Source: Neocallimastix lanati (nom. inval.)
Taxonomy: Eukaryota > Neocallimastigomycota > Neocallimastigomycetes > Neocallimastigales > Neocallimastigaceae
DNA: 64,000 nucleotides
Reading direction: 5' to 3'
Assembly: GCA_016946835.1 (NCBI GenBank)
Contig: JACVTC010000042.1
Location: 1,153,501 to 1,217,500, forward strand
Made by a program: the position numbers and the translations under genes. The notes below the pieces were generated by a model. The model did not search any database and was not told the origin of the DNA. It worked only from the letters and a program-made list of their open reading frames with translations. Positions 12,542 through 23,621 of this stretch are shown here, piece after piece. The first letter of the stretch is position 1. Each line of letters starts with the position of its first letter.

Positions 12542-13512
12542 TGTTAAGGTTCGGAGAGAGGGAAAAATAAAAATATGTATTAATATAAACAATAAAAAAA
12601 TAACAAACAAGAAAATTAATAAAAAAAATAAATTTTTGTTTTATAAATCCTTTATTAAATTTTTATTTAAAAAATTACAATATTAAAATTACAATATATA
12701 TAAAAAATACAATTTCTTTTACTGTTATTTATATTTTTTTCTTAAAATAATAGAAATGGTAAAGCCATTTCTTTGTATAATTAAAATTAATTATTAAATA
12801 TTTTATATTATTTTTTTATTATTAATATAATTGTTATTTAACTTATAATAAATAATACTTATATATTAATCTATTACTAATTATTTATTACTAATCTACT
12901 TAATTATATATTTTAAAAGACTATTTTTTTATTTTACAGAAGTTAATTCTGTGGTTTAGTAATATTTATTTAATCCTAAAGTTTAATTTTATTAAGTTTA
13001 GAAAAATAATTTTATTTAAATTGTTAATATAAAATTTATAATCATTTCATCAAATTTATAATATAATATTTATAATAAAACATATAATAATAATATAACT
13101 ATTTTCTTTTATGTTTAATTTTTTTATTAGTAATCATTAATACAATTTTTTAATTTGGAATTTTCCAAAGAAATATTTAATATTGATAAGTTTAATATTA
13201 ATAAAAGAAATATTGATAAGATTTTTGATAAACTATAAAGAAAATTGATAAAATAAATTATATAATATAGATAAGGATTTTAATAATAATAAAATATAGA
13301 TAAGAATAATAAAGGTAGCATAGATAAGGAATTAATATTAAATATACTTTTTTTAATTAGTATAATTTAATTTGTACCAATTAGGAATATAGATTAATTT
13401 ATTAGAATATAGAAAGTTCCGAAAGAATAAAGAATCAAATAATTTGTTTAAGGGTTAAATGAATCATTTAAGATGCATAACCAAAAGAACATTATTTGGG
13501 CATTCTTTATCA
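12542..13512 (+). repeat. Solo LTR family R3, copy R3a
   Basis: It starts TGTTAAGGTTCGG and ends CATTCTTTATCA, and is flanked by TAAA on both sides (12538-12541 and 13513-13516). The related copy R3b at 21347-22295 shares the GAAATGG..AAGCCATTTCTTT segment. It lies between R2b and the left LTR of the Ty3 element with only 4-6 bp linkers. Confidence 0.75.
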
Positions 13513-13516
13513 TAAA

Positions 13517-14347
13517 TGGTACAGAATTGAAGATTATTAAAAAAAAAATAATATATTCTAATAATTAAAAATTTAATTTTTCACTAACAAAATAAATATT
13601 ATTTTAACTATTCTAATATAAATAACTTAAATAAATATTTTAATAAAATTTATCTCTAAATTAAAACTAAATTACCAAAACAAACTAAATATTTAAACTA
13701 ACCAAAATTATTTTTATCTTTAACTATAATAAAACACAAAAACAAAACTAATCAATTTAACTAGAGAACAATTTAATTTTATATAATTATTTATTTAATT
13801 ATTTATTAATACTAATACTAAATATTTACTATTTCATTCTCGAAAAATTAAAAGAAAAATATAAAAATAAAGTTGAAAGAAGAGGAAGAACTAAAGTATT
13901 GTTTTACTTTGTTCTTTTTATATCTTTAAAACATTTATTTGATTGGAGTAAAAATAAAAATAAAAATATAAAATATAATAAAAATATAATAACAAAAATA
14001 TAATAATTTTATAATAATAAAATATAATAAAATATAATTTTAATATAATATTTAATATAAGATAATAATAAAAATATAATAAAGTATAATAAAAATTTTA
14101 TAATAAAAATATAAAATAATAATAAATATAATTTTAATTTTTTATAATAAAATATCTAATTGTTTACTATTACAATATTAAATAAATACAATTAATACAT
14201 TATTTTAAATAATTTAATTATTTATACATTATTTAATTTCCTTATTATATATTTTAATACTTTAGTATTTTATTCTTATTTATTTATTAATTAATCTTAA
14301 TAGTTTATTTAATTTTTTATTTTTTATTTATTATTTGTATCGTAACA
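13517..14347 (-). repeat. 3' LTR of the Ty3/gypsy element
   Basis: On the plus strand it reads TGGTACAGAATTG...ATCGTAACA and is repeated almost exactly at 20513-21343. The purine-rich GGGGTGG tract of the internal region abuts it. A short region near 13850-13930 (GAGGAAGAACTAAAG) is the only part that is not plain A+T. Confidence 0.93.
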
Positions 14348-14363
14348 TGATGCCACCCCTAAG
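14348..14363 (-). promoter_or_regulatory. Polypurine tract next to the 3' LTR
   Basis: Read on the minus strand, TTAGGGGTGGCATCA directly precedes the LTR start TGTTACGATAC. A G-rich run at this position is where plus-strand DNA synthesis is primed in LTR elements. This call rests on position and composition only. Confidence 0.55.
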
Positions 14364-14364
14364 A

Positions 14365-17300
14365 TCAGACTTCGTCCCTTGAAGTCTCAATTTCACATAA
14401 TCTATACGGAACGATATTCTTTAAATGCACATTTCTTTCGGCTATTTCATTAGTAACTGGATCACAAAGCGTTACTGTATTAAATTGTTTTTTAACTATT
14501 TTCATTGGTCCTAAGAAATAAGGATCAAGTTTTCTTCTGTTTATATATTTAACTAATACTAAGTCACCAGGTTTATATTCTGCTTTAAGTCTTTTAACTT
14601 GTTTTCTTCTATCTTCCCATATTTTATTGGCAGTTTGAATATTGTTTATGGCTTCTTTTATCCATTTATAATGAGTAGTAAACCTTCTAATTAAAAATTC
14701 ATCTTCGCTTTCATAATTTTCCTTTTTGTCTAAGTTCAACATTAATTCAAATGGTTGAAGGTCACGACGACCATACAACAATTCAAAACTTGAAAATTTT
14801 GTTGTTTCATTTTTACAAGTACGTAAAGCCCATAACGCACTTGGTAATATTTCATCCCATATAGAAGTGTTTTTGTTGCATAATAATCTTAAGTATTTTC
14901 CAATTTCTTTATTGCGGTTTTCAACTTCACCATTTGACTCAGGATGATAAGTAGCAACAAATTGAACGAAAACGCCATATAAATCAAGAAATGCTTTTGT
15001 TTTATCGGAGCAGAATTGTGGACCATTATCAGTTACGATTACTTCGGGTATTCCAAATCGAGCAAAAATATCAGATAAAAATTCAATTACATCATCGGAT
15101 TCAATGTTTTGTTTTGGTTTTGCTTCTACCCATTTTGTTAGATAATCAACTAAGACTAATATATATTTATTTCCTTTCTTTGTTGTTGGGAGTGGGCCTA
15201 TAATATCTAAACCAACTCTTGAAAACGGTAATCCTGGTTTAGTAGCAATGTCTTCTGTTTGATAGTTAAACGACTGGGGTCTAAATAATTGGCATCTTTC
15301 ACAGGTTTTTACAATATACTAAACATCAAGAATCATATTAGTCCAATAATAGTCACGTTTAAGTCTATTATTTGTTTTAAATACACCTTCGTGACCAATT
15401 TTATGTGCTTTTAATATTAAATCAACTTTTTCGTCTTGATTCTTAATAACTTTTCTTAGTTTACCATCATCCTTAAAATATTCTTCATTATTAATTACTA
15501 TGAATTTGTCTTTATAACAAGAAAGTAAATTATTTGAATTATTTTCACCTATTTCACTTGTTATGGTACTTATAATTTTATTATGCTCAGTATGTAGTCT
15601 GGATAGTGCATCTGCTATAACATTCTTTTTTCCTGGTTCGTATAATACTTTGACTTTTAACATCGAAAGAAGTAAAACCCAACGTTTTTGCCTAGAATTA
15701 TTGGTTTCTTTGTCTTTGAATAATCCTACTAATGGCTTGTGGTCTGTGTAAAGAAGTGTTTCATACTTATTTCCAGCAATATAAGACTTAAATTTTGTAA
15801 CACAGTAAGTCGCGGCTGTACCCTCAAGATCTGTTATTGCATAATTCTTCTCCGCCGGCTTTAAAGAGCGACTTACAAAATGAATAGGTTTTTCAATGTT
15901 GTTTTCATCTTTTTGAAGAAGAACTCCTCCAATACCATCATAAGAAGCGTCAGTACGGATAATAAATTGTTTATCAAAATTAGGCATAGTTAAAATAGGA
16001 GCAGAAGCTAACTTAATTTTTAATTCATTGAAACTATCATCTTGTTCTTTATCCCATATAAATTTAACACCTTTCTTACATAATTTGAACAATGGTTTAG
16101 CAATATTAGAAAAGTTGAATATAAACTTTCGATAATAGCCGACTGCACCAAGAAAGGACTGTAATTGAGTGATATTTCTTGGTGGAATCCATTCTAAAAT
16201 AACTTGAATTTTTTCTTGTATAGAGGAAATTCCATTAATTGATAAAGTATGACCTAATAAATTGACTTTTTCTTTGAAGAAATTGCATTTTTCTAAATTA
16301 ATTTTTAAGTTATTTTCTTTAATGATGTTGAATACTTTATTGAGATCCTCTATATGTTGTTCAATAGAAGGAGAGAATACAACTAAATCATCAACGTAGA
16401 CAAACATACAAATTCCAATAAGTGGTAGAAATATCCTATTCATTTCCCTTTGGAAGGTTCCGGGAGCATTACATAATCCAAAAGGCATTACTCGAAACTG
16501 GTAATTGCCATACATAGTGGTGAAACTTGTTTTAGGTATATCGTCTTTATACATTGGAATCTGATGAAAACCAGAAAATAAATCGATTGTAGTGAACACT
16601 TTAACCTCAGTTCCAATTGAAAATAATATTTCATCGATTATAGGTAATGCATAGGCATCTTTTATTGTGACGGTGTTTAATTTCCTAAAGTCCACACACA
16701 ATCTTCATTTCTTATTCTTTTTTAGTACTAATATAACTGGAGAGGACCAGGGAGAATTGGAAGGTTCAATTAACTTGTTATTTATAAGTTTTTCTAATTC
16801 AACTTTAAGTGCTTTAGCTTGAACCCTAGAAAGCCTATAACATCGTTGTTTTATTGGTTTGGCATTATCTACTAAATGAATTCTGTGTGGTAATAATTTA
16901 GTCGGTTGAAGTTCTTCAATTTTTGTTGCAAAAATAGTGGAAAATTCTTTTAATAATTTTCTAACCTTCTTTTTATTTTTATTGGGAATTTCAATTATAA
17001 TGTTTTGTAGTAAAGTCGCCTTTTTATTTTCATCTTCATCAATTTTATTATTAACTTTGCTATCATTATTATTATTTAGAGTATTTAATTTTTCATTATG
17101 GTTTTCCAACAATTTATTATTATTTTCATCTTTATTTTCATTAATAAAGCAGTATAAATAAGAATTGTTATTAATATCAGAATTAGATTTATCTTCTGTA
17201 TTTTTTGATTCATCTTCTTCATCATCGTTAATAACATCTTTATTATTTTCCTTTCCAAGTTTTGTTAAACATTTCCATGAATTATTTTCTTTCATAAGGC

Positions 17301-18357
17301 ATAGAGAATTATTTATTGGATTTATAAATAAATTATTATCTTTAAGTGTTCCATAACCAATTAAAATATCAAATAAATTATGTTTACTATCAATAACTCT
17401 AAAAATATCGTGTAAATTTAACTTTCCAATATTAACATTTAATAAATATATCTCTGTATACACATTTTCTTTTGATAAGACTTGGACAATATTATTTTTT
17501 ACATATCCCACTGGTTTAATATTTCCTAGCTTGTTTAAGAATTGTTTGGTAACTATATTTATACTAGCACCTGTATCTAGAAAAGCGATTCCTTTTACTT
17601 TATTAATTCGACATTCTGTTGTTGCTACATCATCTCTAGCCATTACTGATAAGATGATTTCTTCTGGAGTTTTCTTATTTATTGCAGGGCTTTTTAGCCT
17701 CAATGCTTTTATAAATTCCGCTCGTAATTTTGGACTAATATCTAATAATCGTGAAAATGTAATATTTGCAAATTTATTATTGAGATCATTTGTTATATCA
17801 TATTTTGGTTGTCCATCCATTATCATAATGTGTTTTTCTATTTTATCAGTATTATTATTTTTTGTTTTTCTTTCCTCTAATTGTGTACTTGGTAATTTAT
17901 TTTGTTTATTAATATTAGTTTCTTGAATAATATTTTCTGATTCTTCAATGATTTCTTTTTCTTTTTGATTTTTAGCATTTTGTTTCGCTTTGTTGATAGA
18001 TGGTTGTGCTAAAACTGAAACGTCAATTTCATTAAGTCTTTCAGTTTCAGTTGGATGTGTTGTAATAGGTAATATTGAAATTTCATTCTCAGTTTGAATT
18101 TTATTGCTATTGCTTTTATCGACATCAAAACTAGCATTCGTATTATTGTTTTCAATTGTTTGTAATTCATCATTTTCTAATTCCATTTTTTCAACTTCAT
18201 TATTATGATTATTCTTTGTATTTATAGTTTTATTTGTTTTTGTTTTAGTCTTACTATAAGGCTTTTCTTTATTTGTTTTCTTATTATTTCTTACGGCAAC
18301 AGCAACAATTTCATTTTTGGTTTGATTGTTGGAAGTTTTCCTTCTTCCATTTAAAAG
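14365..18357 (-). pseudogene. pol: pol of the Ty3/gypsy element, one frame with two nonsense codons
   Basis: After the slippery site the -1 frame stays open for about 4 kb except for TGA at 16705-16707 and TAG at 15319-15321. In order: an Asn/Lys-rich linker; aspartic protease (AFLDTGASINIV, about 17575); RT (VDFRKLNTVTIKDAYALP; YVDD at 16387-16398); RNase H (RTDASYDGIGGVLLQ, YTDHKPLVGLF, NVIADALSRL); integrase zinc site (HKIGHEG..YYWTN, then CERC) and core with TDNGPQF near 15030 and a later Glu in GEVENR; and a basic C-terminal region (KPGDLVLVKYINRRKLDPYFLGP). The TGA replaces the residue before the RLCVDFRK motif, where a Trp is usual. No frameshifts are seen. No chromodomain is evident. 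Confidence 0.93.
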
Positions 18358-19313
18358 TTTAAAGATTCATTATTATTCTTTTCTTCCATTTCTGCAAGTT
18401 GTTTAAAAGAGTAAGGACAATGATTGTAATAATGACCTTTTTGACCGCATCTATAGCATGTTTTTTGATTATTATAAGTTGATTTCGTTTCATTAATATT
18501 ATTATTATTAGAAAAGATTGATTCTTTTCTTGTAATTGGATTATTGTTTGTATAATTATTGACTTTATCATTATTAAAGTGAATTCTATTATAATTATTT
18601 TGAAAGTCAGCATGCCCTTTGTAATATCTTTGATTAAAATTATTTTTCTTGATGTAACTTTGTCTTCCGTTAAAAGTGGAATTATAATTTATTGTTTTAG
18701 TTTGTCTGTAAGGATTAACTGTGTAATTATTATTGTTGTAATAAAACGGATGATTATTATATAACGTTGTCATTATAACTTCATTATTGTTATTTCTTCT
18801 TTCTTCAGCTCTTTCTGCAAGTTCAGCTTCTTCAAATGCATCTTCTAAATCCAAACATCTTTGTGTAATTACTTGTGATCTTGCGTAGGGTCTATAAATA
18901 ATTGATTCTTCATAATCTTCTACTGTAATAAATGTTTGGTAAAACTTTGGGAGATTATTATACATTTTTTTATATCTCCAATTGAAATTTCTTATGCTTT
19001 CTCCTTTCTGAATTCTTAACTTTTGAAGCCGTTTGCATTTTTCTTGTGGTGTTATGTCTAAAGCCTTCTCAATTACGTCCTTAATTTCTTGAATTGTTGG
19101 ATAATTTTGAACACCATCTTCAATTGTATATAAGTCTTGTATTATTCCCCTTAATTTTCCTTCAACGCACTCCATTGCCCAGGAGTGTATACTCATTGGA
19201 TTGGTAATATTGGCTAGAGACATGATTCTTGTGAATTCGTCACACCAAGAATCAATATCTCTATCGTATTCATTAAGACGGGGAAGCAAACTTTCTAGTT
19301 CTAATATTTTCAT
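18351..19313 (-). CDS. gag: Gag of the Ty3/gypsy element
   Basis: The product is 320 aa and forms the particle that packages the element RNA. The N-terminal two-thirds resembles retrotransposon Gag (LPRLNEYDRDIDSWCDEFTRIM, then KALDITPQEKCKRLQKLRIQKGESIRNFNWRYKKMYNNLP). An Asn/Tyr-rich linker follows, then one zinc knuckle, CYRCGQKGHYYNHC, at residues 286-299 (CX2CX4HX4C). The start at 19313 is the first ATG after the long leader. The stop overlaps the frameshift signal into pol. No break is seen. Confidence 0.9.
   Translation of the reverse strand: MKILELESLLPRLNEYDRDIDSWCDEFTRIMSLANITNPMSIHSWAMECVEGKLRGIIQDLYTIEDGVQNYPTIQEIKDVIEKALDITPQEKCKRLQKLRIQKGESIRNFNWRYKKMYNNLPKFYQTFITVEDYEESIIYRPYARSQVITQRCLDLEDAFEEAELAERAEERRNNNNEVIMTTLYNNHPFYYNNNNYTVNPYRQTKTINYNSTFNGRQSYIKKNNFNQRYYKGHADFQNNYNRIHFNNDKVNNYTNNNPITRKESIFSNNNNINETKSTYNNQKTCYRCGQKGHYYNHCPYSFKQLAEMEEKNNNESLNF
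18357..18363 (-). promoter_or_regulatory. -1 programmed frameshift heptamer between gag and pol
   Basis: On the minus strand the last gag codons read TCT TTA AAC TTT TAA, which contains T TTA AAC in the zero frame, one of the classic slippery heptamers. A one-base backward slip continues in the pol frame, which is open from this point with no stop until 16705. A downstream pseudoknot was not tested. Confidence 0.8.
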
Positions 19314-20315
19314 TTTAATAAGATTGAATATATTGATGGATGGATTGATAAGTGGATAAGTTTTTGTTGTTTTGTTAATTATAAGATTATTTTTTATTTC
19401 CTATAAATATTTTTTTTTTTTTATTATTTTTTGCCTGAACTTATTGAATTAACTTTTTAATGGATGACTAATTAGAAGTATTGATAAATTTTTTTTTTTT
19501 TTTTTTTTTTATAAATAATATAAAGTGAAAATTTCTTGATTATGAATTTAAATATAGAATGATATTATTTTTGGATTAAACTGATACTGAAATAAAATTG
19601 AATAAATTGAAATTAAAAATGTGTAAGTGAAAAATTTTATTTATTTATTGAATTGATTAATTATTTGATGTATTGAAAATTAAAACTTTTATTTTTATAT
19701 TCTTATAAAGATTTATAAGGTGGACCTTATACCTTCGGTGATATAAGTTCATTATTGTTCCAGTGCTCGATCTTGTCCAAAAACCCTGACAACGCTCGGA
19801 TAGTTGATAAACTACGGAAAGTGCCGTGGGGAGTATAATTATTACTTTGGGACGTATTCACGCACTCACGAGATCGACTAAAAACCTTAATTAGTAAAAA
19901 ATTGGAATCACCCTAATTCTTTACTAATTAATTTTCAACCGGTTTACACACTGTATATAAATCTTTATAATTTTTGGTTTTAATTTTTCTTTTGAATGAA
20001 AATAATAAATATACTTTTTTATCAGTATTTAATAATCCTATTTTTTATACTATATACAATTTATTGTAAATTTAATTATAAAATTTAAACTTTCCAATAT
20101 CAAAATTAACAAAAATTTTACTTTAATTTAATTATTTAATTCCCTATTTACCTACTAACTATTTTCAATAATTTATTACTAATTTATTATTATTTTTTTT
20201 TTTTTTTTATTATTATTATTATTACTAATAATTTTATAATAAAATTTCCAACTTTAAATTATAATCCAAATTTTTTTTTTTGTCAATTTTCTAACTATTC
20301 TATTGGTTAAATTTT

Positions 20316-20353
<38 letters not shown>

Positions 20354-20390
20354 CAATTTTCTAATTATTCTATTGGCTAAATTTCAAAAA

Positions 20391-20423
<33 letters not shown>

Positions 20424-20482
20424 CTACAACTTTATTATTTATCTAATATTTTAATTATTATTTTCATATTATTTTTTTTATC
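19314..20482 (-). other. Untranslated leader of the Ty3/gypsy element
   Basis: About 1.2 kb lies between the primer-binding site and the gag start. It has several long T runs on the plus strand (near 19490-19510, 20316-20353 and 20394-20423). A less AT-rich segment at 19710-19970 includes a hairpin with perfect 12-bp arms (TTAATTAGTAAA at 19887-19898 and its complement at 19920-19931). The position suits packaging or dimerisation signals, but that is inference. Confidence 0.65.
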
Positions 20483-20505
20483 TTCAAGTCCTGCATAGCT
20501 CGCCA
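20483..20505 (-). promoter_or_regulatory. Primer-binding site matching a tRNA 3' end
   Basis: The plus strand here reads exactly like the last 23 nt of a mature tRNA: T loop TTCAAGT, T-stem strand CCTGC, acceptor strand ATAGCTC, discriminator G, then CCA. It lies 7 nt inside the 5' LTR, so on the minus strand it is the expected complement that anneals a tRNA primer. The donor tRNA is not in this window; tRNA-Thr at 23289 has a different 3' end. Confidence 0.85.
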
Positions 20506-20512
20506 AGATTTA

Positions 20513-21343
20513 TGGTACAGAATTGAAGATTATTAAAAAAAAATAATATATTCTAATAATTAAAAATTTAATTTTTCACTAACAAAATAAATATTATTTT
20601 AACTATTCTAATATAAATAACTTAAATAAATATTTTAATAAAATTTATCTCTAAATTAAAACTAAATTACCAAAACAAACTAAATATTTAAACTAACCAA
20701 AATTATTTTTATCTTTAACTATAATAAAACACAAAAACAAAACTAATCAATTTAACTAGAGAACAATTTAATTTTATATAATTATTTATTTAATTATTTA
20801 TTAATACTAATACTAAATATTTACTATTTCATTCTCGAAAAATTAAAAGAAAAATATAAAAATAAAGTTGAAAGAAGAGGAAGAACTAAAGTATTGTTTT
20901 ACTTTGTTCTTTTTATATCTTTAAAACATTTATTTGATTGGAGTAAAAATAAAAAAAAAAATATAAAATATAATAAAAATATAATAACAAAAATATAATA
21001 ATTTTATAATAATAAAATATAATAAAATATAATTTTAATATAATATTTAATATAAGATAATAATAAAAATATAATAAAGTATAATAAAAATTTTATAATA
21101 AAAATATAAAATAATAATAAATATAATTTTAATTTTTTATAATAAAATATCTAATTGTTTACTATTACAATATTAAATAAATACAATTAATACATTATTT
21201 TAAATAATTTAATTATTTATACATTATTTAATTTCCTTATTATATATTTTAATACTTTAGTATTTTATTCTTATTTATTTATTAATTAATCTTAATAGTT
21301 TATTTAATTTTTTATTTTTTTATTTATTATTTGTATCGTAACA
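20513..21343 (-). repeat. 5' LTR of the Ty3/gypsy element
   Basis: It is 831 bp and nearly identical to 13517-14347. It should carry the element promoter; no TATA motif can be singled out in such A+T-rich DNA. Three bases (TAA) separate it from R3b. Confidence 0.93.
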
Positions 21344-21346
21344 TAA

Positions 21347-22295
21347 TGTTGAGGTTCGGGACAGAATAATAATAAATATAGAAATAAACACTAAAATAAA
21401 AAAAATTAAAAATTAAAATATATCTTTTTTTTAAAATATTTTATTTATTTATTTAATAAAAATTATTCAATTAAAAACTAAAAATAAATTAATTTCTTTA
21501 ATAAGATTCTATTTTTTTTCTCAGATTATTTTTCTAAAATACAATTTTCTCATCTATTTATATTTTTTTTTATCGTTAGAAATGGTCAAGCCATTTCTTT
21601 AGAATATCTTAGAGTTACATGTTTGAATTGTATTTAAATTATAAATTCATAATCTATTCTATTATAATAAATAATTATTACATATTATTAAATTCTAAAC
21701 TATTTATTATTAATTGTAGTGATAATATATTTTAAATAATTGTAGTGATAATATATTTTAAAAATAATTTTATTACTTTTACAGAACTATTAGTAATAGA
21801 GTATTATTTAATTTTATACTATTTTTAAATAAAAGTATTTTAGATTATTATCTATTATTAATCTTATTATAAATAGGGTGTATTTTGGAAGGAAGTATTA
21901 CTAATTCTAATGACAAGGATCATGGATTTAAGTAAAAGATTTTTAAATCATTATTAATTATATTAATTTTTATTAATAATAAATAATCTGTATTAGTAAT
22001 ATTTGTAAAATAAAATTTTCTTTAATAATAAAATATTGATAGAATAAATCATATTAATAAAACTAGATATTGATAATAATATTGATATTAATAATATAGT
22101 ATTAATTTTAATAATAAAGTATTGATATTAATAAAGAATTTATATTAATAATAATAAATTTAATATTAGTAATAATTTGGCAGTAATAGAACATAAGAAA
22201 GTTCCCCAAGTAAGGAAATAAATAATTTAATTTTAGTGGTTAAGTTATTTTTATGAAAAATAATAAAATTAACATTATTTGTTCATTCCTTAACA
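21347..22295 (+). repeat. Solo LTR family R3, copy R3b
   Basis: It has termini TGTTGAGG...CCTTAACA, which are almost perfect 8-bp inverted ends. The flank is ATAA at 21343-21346 (sharing the final A of the Ty3 LTR), and ATAA is restored on the right when R2c and its duplication are removed. It is related to R3a along its length. Confidence 0.8.
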
Positions 22296-22298
22296 ATA

Positions 22299-23271
22299 TG
22301 TAAGAATCTATAATTATTTTTAAATAAAATAATTATATTTTCTTAGTTAAGTTATAATTATAACTTTATTTAATTATATAATATTTATTCATTTAAATAT
22401 TATTAATAATTTATTAAACTCAATATTAAATAATCATTAATTTAATACAACAAATTTATTTAATTAATTATTATTTATACATTTATAAATAATTATAGTT
22501 TATTTAATTATATATTTAATTATTAAATTTATTAGTCTTAGTTTATTTATTTAATTAAATTGTAAACAAATATATTATGTATTCTAATATGTACTTAATA
22601 ATGTATTCTGTATTTTGTTTATTAATATCATTATTATGTTATTTTCCTTATTTGTAAATTTATGATTTTATGGTCGAAATATCTTTTATTATTTTATTCT
22701 TTTATTTTCGATCAATTAAATTAGATTAGCTAATCGGTCAATTAGGGTTTTTCCCAATCACTTTTTAAAAGTAATTGGTTTTACCTAATTGATACGATGA
22801 TCGATATGGATAGAATATCGATCAAAAATCTTATCTAGGTTTTTCTCTCTAATCTTTTCCTAGATAAGAGATTTGTTAAGATTAGAAAACATTTTTTAAT
22901 TTAACCTTATTTTTCAAAAAAGTATAAATAAAGCTCTTGAATTCTCTTTGAGAAATCAAGAGTTATTATTATAACAATTATAATATAGTAATAACATTAA
23001 TAAAATTTTTATATTTCTATTTTAATAAAGTAAGTTTTAATAAAAAACAAATTTAAAAAAAAAAAAATAAATAAAATAAAATAATCTTTTCTCTTTGACA
23101 ATTTTGTGTTATTAGTTTATTATAATTAGTTATAATAAACTCTCTCTTATAGAAGATAAGTATATTTATCTTTTTTTTTGTTTTCTCAATTTAATAATAA
23201 TTATTATTTAGTTATTATTAAGTTGTAGTTAATAATTTAATTCTAATTAATTTTATAATTAAATTATTACA
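22299..23271 (-). repeat. Solo LTR family R2, copy R2c, 17 bp upstream of tRNA-Thr
   Basis: The block is 973 bp with inverted ends TGTAA...TTACA and an exact 5-bp duplication CAATA at 22294-22298 and 23272-23276. It is the reverse orientation of R2a and R2b; the ACGATGATCGATATGGATAG segment near 22795 is the landmark. It is the insertion closest to the tRNA gene and so the last of the series. Confidence 0.88.
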
Positions 23272-23288
23272 CAATAAAACCAGGGAAT

Positions 23289-23360
23289 CCCTGTTTGGCT
23301 TAATGGTAGAGCGTCGCTCTTGTAAAGCGAAGGTCGGTGGTTCGATTCCGTCAATAGGCA
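23289..23360 (+). tRNA. tRNA-Thr (UGU)
   Basis: The 72-nt sequence folds as a cloverleaf. The acceptor strands are CCCTGTT and AATAGGC plus discriminator A; the first pair is C-C and the other six pair, one as G-U. D arm GCTT-AATGGTA-GAGC. Anticodon arm TCGCT-CTTGTAA-AGCGA, giving anticodon TGT. T arm GGTGG-TTCGATT-CCGTC with two G-U pairs. There is no intron. CCA is not encoded. The terminal mismatch may be a mutation or an edited pair. The gene is flanked closely by an LTR upstream and a copia element downstream. Confidence 0.9.
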
Positions 23361-23430
23361 ATTTATTTTAATTTTAAATAGTTAAAAATTTTTAAAAACT
23401 ATAAAAGTTGGAAAAAAAATTATTTTAAAC

Positions 23431-23621
23431 TGTTAAACGACAATATTAATGTGTCGAACATAGTATCTACCAATCATATTTTACATACAAACAAAATAAG
23501 ATAAGAAAATTACAAATAGTTCATAAAAATGTAGTTAATCTTGTTTTTATATAATAAATAAAAATGCTATATTAATATTACATACTTTATAAGTGTACTT
23601 CTATAATTTTAGTGTTTAAAA
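23431..23621 (+). repeat. 5' LTR of the copia element
   Basis: It runs from TGTTAAACGAC to GTGTTTAAAA. The only difference from the 3' LTR seen by eye is T for C near 23530. It does not end in the usual CA, but the exact TSD fixes the boundary. Confidence 0.92.

Larger units (their letters stand above)
13517..21343 (-). mobile_element. Complete Ty3/gypsy LTR retrotransposon with gag and frameshifted pol
   Basis: The element is 7.8 kb and is bounded by two 831-bp LTRs (13517-14347 and 20513-21343) with TG...CA ends. By eye they differ by one substitution and two homopolymer lengths, so the insertion looks recent. It has a primer-binding site, gag, a -1 slippery heptamer, one long pol frame (protease, RT, RNase H, integrase) and a purine-rich tract. 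Flanks are TAAA on the left and TAA(A) on the right, the latter reconstructed after removal of the neighbouring R3b. Two nonsense codons in pol mean this copy is probably inactive unless supplied in trans. Confidence 0.93.

Noticed and set aside
16937-17926. Plus-strand frames opposite the Ty3 pol gene
   Set aside because: Antisense shadows of an Asn/Lys-rich coding strand, which give Phe/Leu-rich frames.
13511-21346. CATAA as a 5-bp target duplication of the Ty3 element
   Set aside because: It would overlap the final CA of the right LTR. TAAA, with the right copy restored after removing R3b, fits all neighbouring insertions better.
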